Assembly (NCBI RefSeq): GCF_947624825.1
Contig: NZ_CANQLZ010000027.1
Coordinates: forward strand, 1 to 36,791
From: an uncultured Acinetobacter sp.
GTDB taxonomy: Bacteria > Pseudomonadota > Gammaproteobacteria > Pseudomonadales > Moraxellaceae
Reading direction: 5' to 3'
DNA length: 36,791 nt
The stretch's first letter is position 1; every line of letters begins with the position of its first letter. Shown here in pieces: positions 35,730-36,791 of the stretch. The notes beneath the pieces were generated by a model that worked only from the letters and a program-made list of their open reading frames with translations, had not been told where the DNA came from and ran no database searches. The translations under genes were made by a program, and so were the position numbers.

Positions 35730-36683
35730 TTATAGATAAGAATCGAACATTGCGCTAATAGATTCTTCGTTGTTAATACGACGAATTGTTTCAGCAACCA
35801 TGCTTGCCACTGAAACTTGACGAATCTTACCAAGCGCTAAAGCTTCTTCTGAAAGCGGAATGGTGTCTGTAACTACCAATTCATCGATCACTGAATTTTT
35901 TAAGTTTTCGATTGCTTTACCAGATAATACTGGGTGAGTTGCGTAAGCGACAACTTTACGTGCACCAAAAGTTTTCAATGCATCAGCGGCTTTACACAAT
36001 GTACCTGCAGTATCGACCATATCATCAACAATGACACAGTCACGATCTTTCACATCACCAATCAAATGCATCACTTGTGATTCATTCGCTTTTTGACGAC
36101 GTTTATCGATAATTGCAAGATCAATATCGCCCATTTGTTTTGCAACAGCACGTGCACGTACCACACCACCTACGTCAGGTGAAACCACCATGAGGTTGTG
36201 ATGCGATTGTTGACGTAAGTCAGCCAACAATGCTGGTGTACCGTAGATGTTGTCTACAGGGATATCGAAGAAACCTTGGATTTGGTCAGCGTGTAAATCG
36301 ATCATCACCACACGGTCAATTCCGACTGTTGTTAGCATATCTGCAACAACTTTGGCAGTAATTGGCACACGGCTTGAACGAGGACGACGGTCTTGACGAG
36401 CATAACCGAAGTAAGGAATGACTGCAGTAATACGACCAGCACTTGCACGACGCAGCGCGTCTGCCATGACCAAAATTTCCATGAGGTTATTGTTGGTTGG
36501 GGCACAAGTAGGCTGTACGATAAATACGTCTTTACCACGCACATTCTCAGTAATTTCTACAGCAATTTCACCATCAGAGAAGGTAGAAACAGATGCAGCA
36601 CCTAGAGGAATATGTAAATGGCTTACGACTTTTTGAGCGAATTGTGGATGCGCAGTTCCACTAAAAACGACAAGATTGGGCAT
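35730..36683 (-). CDS. prs: ribose-phosphate pyrophosphokinase (PRPP synthetase)
   Basis: Makes PRPP from ribose-5-phosphate and ATP for nucleotide, His and Trp synthesis. It has 317 aa, a class I enzyme of normal length. Substrate and metal sites are intact: the [10 protein letters not shown] flexible-loop region, the RQDRRPRSS loop for ATP, the [17 protein letters not shown] block, and the PRPP-binding [12 protein letters not shown]. The ATG at 36683 lies only 34 bases after the 3' end of tRNA-Gln, which points to a joint transcript with the tRNA, as in Pseudomonas-type ispE-tRNA-prs arrays. Confidence 0.98.
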   Translation of the reverse strand: MPNLVVFSGTAHPQFAQKVVSHLHIPLGAASVSTFSDGEIAVEITENVRGKDVFIVQPTCAPTNNNLMEILVMADALRRASAGRITAVIPYFGYARQDRRPRSSRVPITAKVVADMLTTVGIDRVVMIDLHADQIQGFFDIPVDNIYGTPALLADLRQQSHHNLMVVSPDVGGVVRARAVAKQMGDIDLAIIDKRRQKANESQVMHLIGDVKDRDCVIVDDMVDTAGTLCKAADALKTFGARKVVAYATHPVLSGKAIENLKNSVIDELVVTDTIPLSEEALALGKIRQVSVASMVAETIRRINNEESISAMFDSYL

Positions 36684-36717
36684 GAAGCACCCTTGGCGGT
36701 TAGAATTGGGAAAGAGA

Positions 36718-36791
36718 TGGCAGGGGTAGCTGGATTCGAACCAACGGATGCCGAGATCAAAACCCGGTGCCTTACCACTTGGCGATACCCC
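36718..36791 (-). tRNA. tRNA-Gln (anticodon UUG), cut by the window edge
   Basis: Read on the minus strand, GGGGTATCGCC at the edge pairs with TACCCC near the 3' end. The D arm has AAGTGGTAAGGC. The anticodon loop is TTTTGAT, giving UUG. The T loop carries GGTTCGAATCC, and the encoded CCA is at 36720-36718. Base 1 of the acceptor stem falls just outside the window, so the gene is short by one base only. Confidence 0.93.

Noticed and set aside
35651..35833. Minus-strand 60-codon ORF between prs and rplY
   Set aside because: It overlaps the prs 3' end in another frame and covers the terminator and leader hairpin.

Overview
The window looks like chromosomal core DNA from an Acinetobacter-type gammaproteobacterium. 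Base composition is AT-rich. There is a complete RND efflux operon of the AdeIJK type with a PAP2-family phosphatase gene in front of it. The gene blocks tRNA-Gln/prs/rplY/pth, ispB divergent from rplU-rpmA, and ybeD-lipB are all gammaproteobacterial arrangements. The genus call is inference from protein recognition; no 16S or other marker rRNA is present. I see no insertion sequence, prophage, CRISPR array or plasmid feature. Nearly every gene is intact, and most intergenic ends carry an intrinsic terminator.

Left part (1-7860): valS (minus), then an unknown 217-aa protein and a short-chain dehydrogenase (plus), converging on a membrane diguanylate cyclase (minus). Next come two tandem YbjQ/UPF0145 genes and a DUF3298/RsiV-like lipoprotein (minus).

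Centre-left (7867-17561, all minus): a PAP2 phosphatase followed by periplasmic adaptor, RND pump and outer-membrane channel genes. This probable operon is read from a promoter whose -10 lies inside a perfect 9-4-9 bp palindrome, a likely repressor site. Upstream of it is ispB followed by a membrane protein of the misnamed 'site-specific recombinase' Gcr family.

Centre (17970-24197, plus): rplU-rpmA, lolA, a second DUF3298-like lipoprotein paralogous to the first, serS, cysG, trmL and an unknown 148-aa exported protein.

Right-centre (24242-30702, minus): a PuuP-like amino-acid/polyamine permease, then rpoD-ybeD-lipB-SCP2-like-iron alcohol dehydrogenase in transcription order 30702 to 25890. 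A small acidic protein gene and a YecA/UPF0149 gene run divergently from rpoD.

Right part (31901-36791): a DedA membrane protein and the tRNA hydroxylase trhO (minus), a DUF1289 protein with a long C-terminal extension (plus), then panD, pth, rplY and prs (minus). A tRNA-Gln(UUG) gene runs off the right edge by one base.

I did not find a convincing new multi-gene system. The best leads are regulatory: the palindrome over the pap2-adeIJK promoter, and the palindrome-plus-terminator arrangement between rpoD and ybeD. Protein-level leads are the tandem soluble and membrane-anchored YbjQ pair, the duplicated DUF3298 lipoproteins, and the Gcr-family membrane protein next to ispB. Many starts here are GTG or TTG, and I chose them using Shine-Dalgarno (SD) spacing where it was visible.
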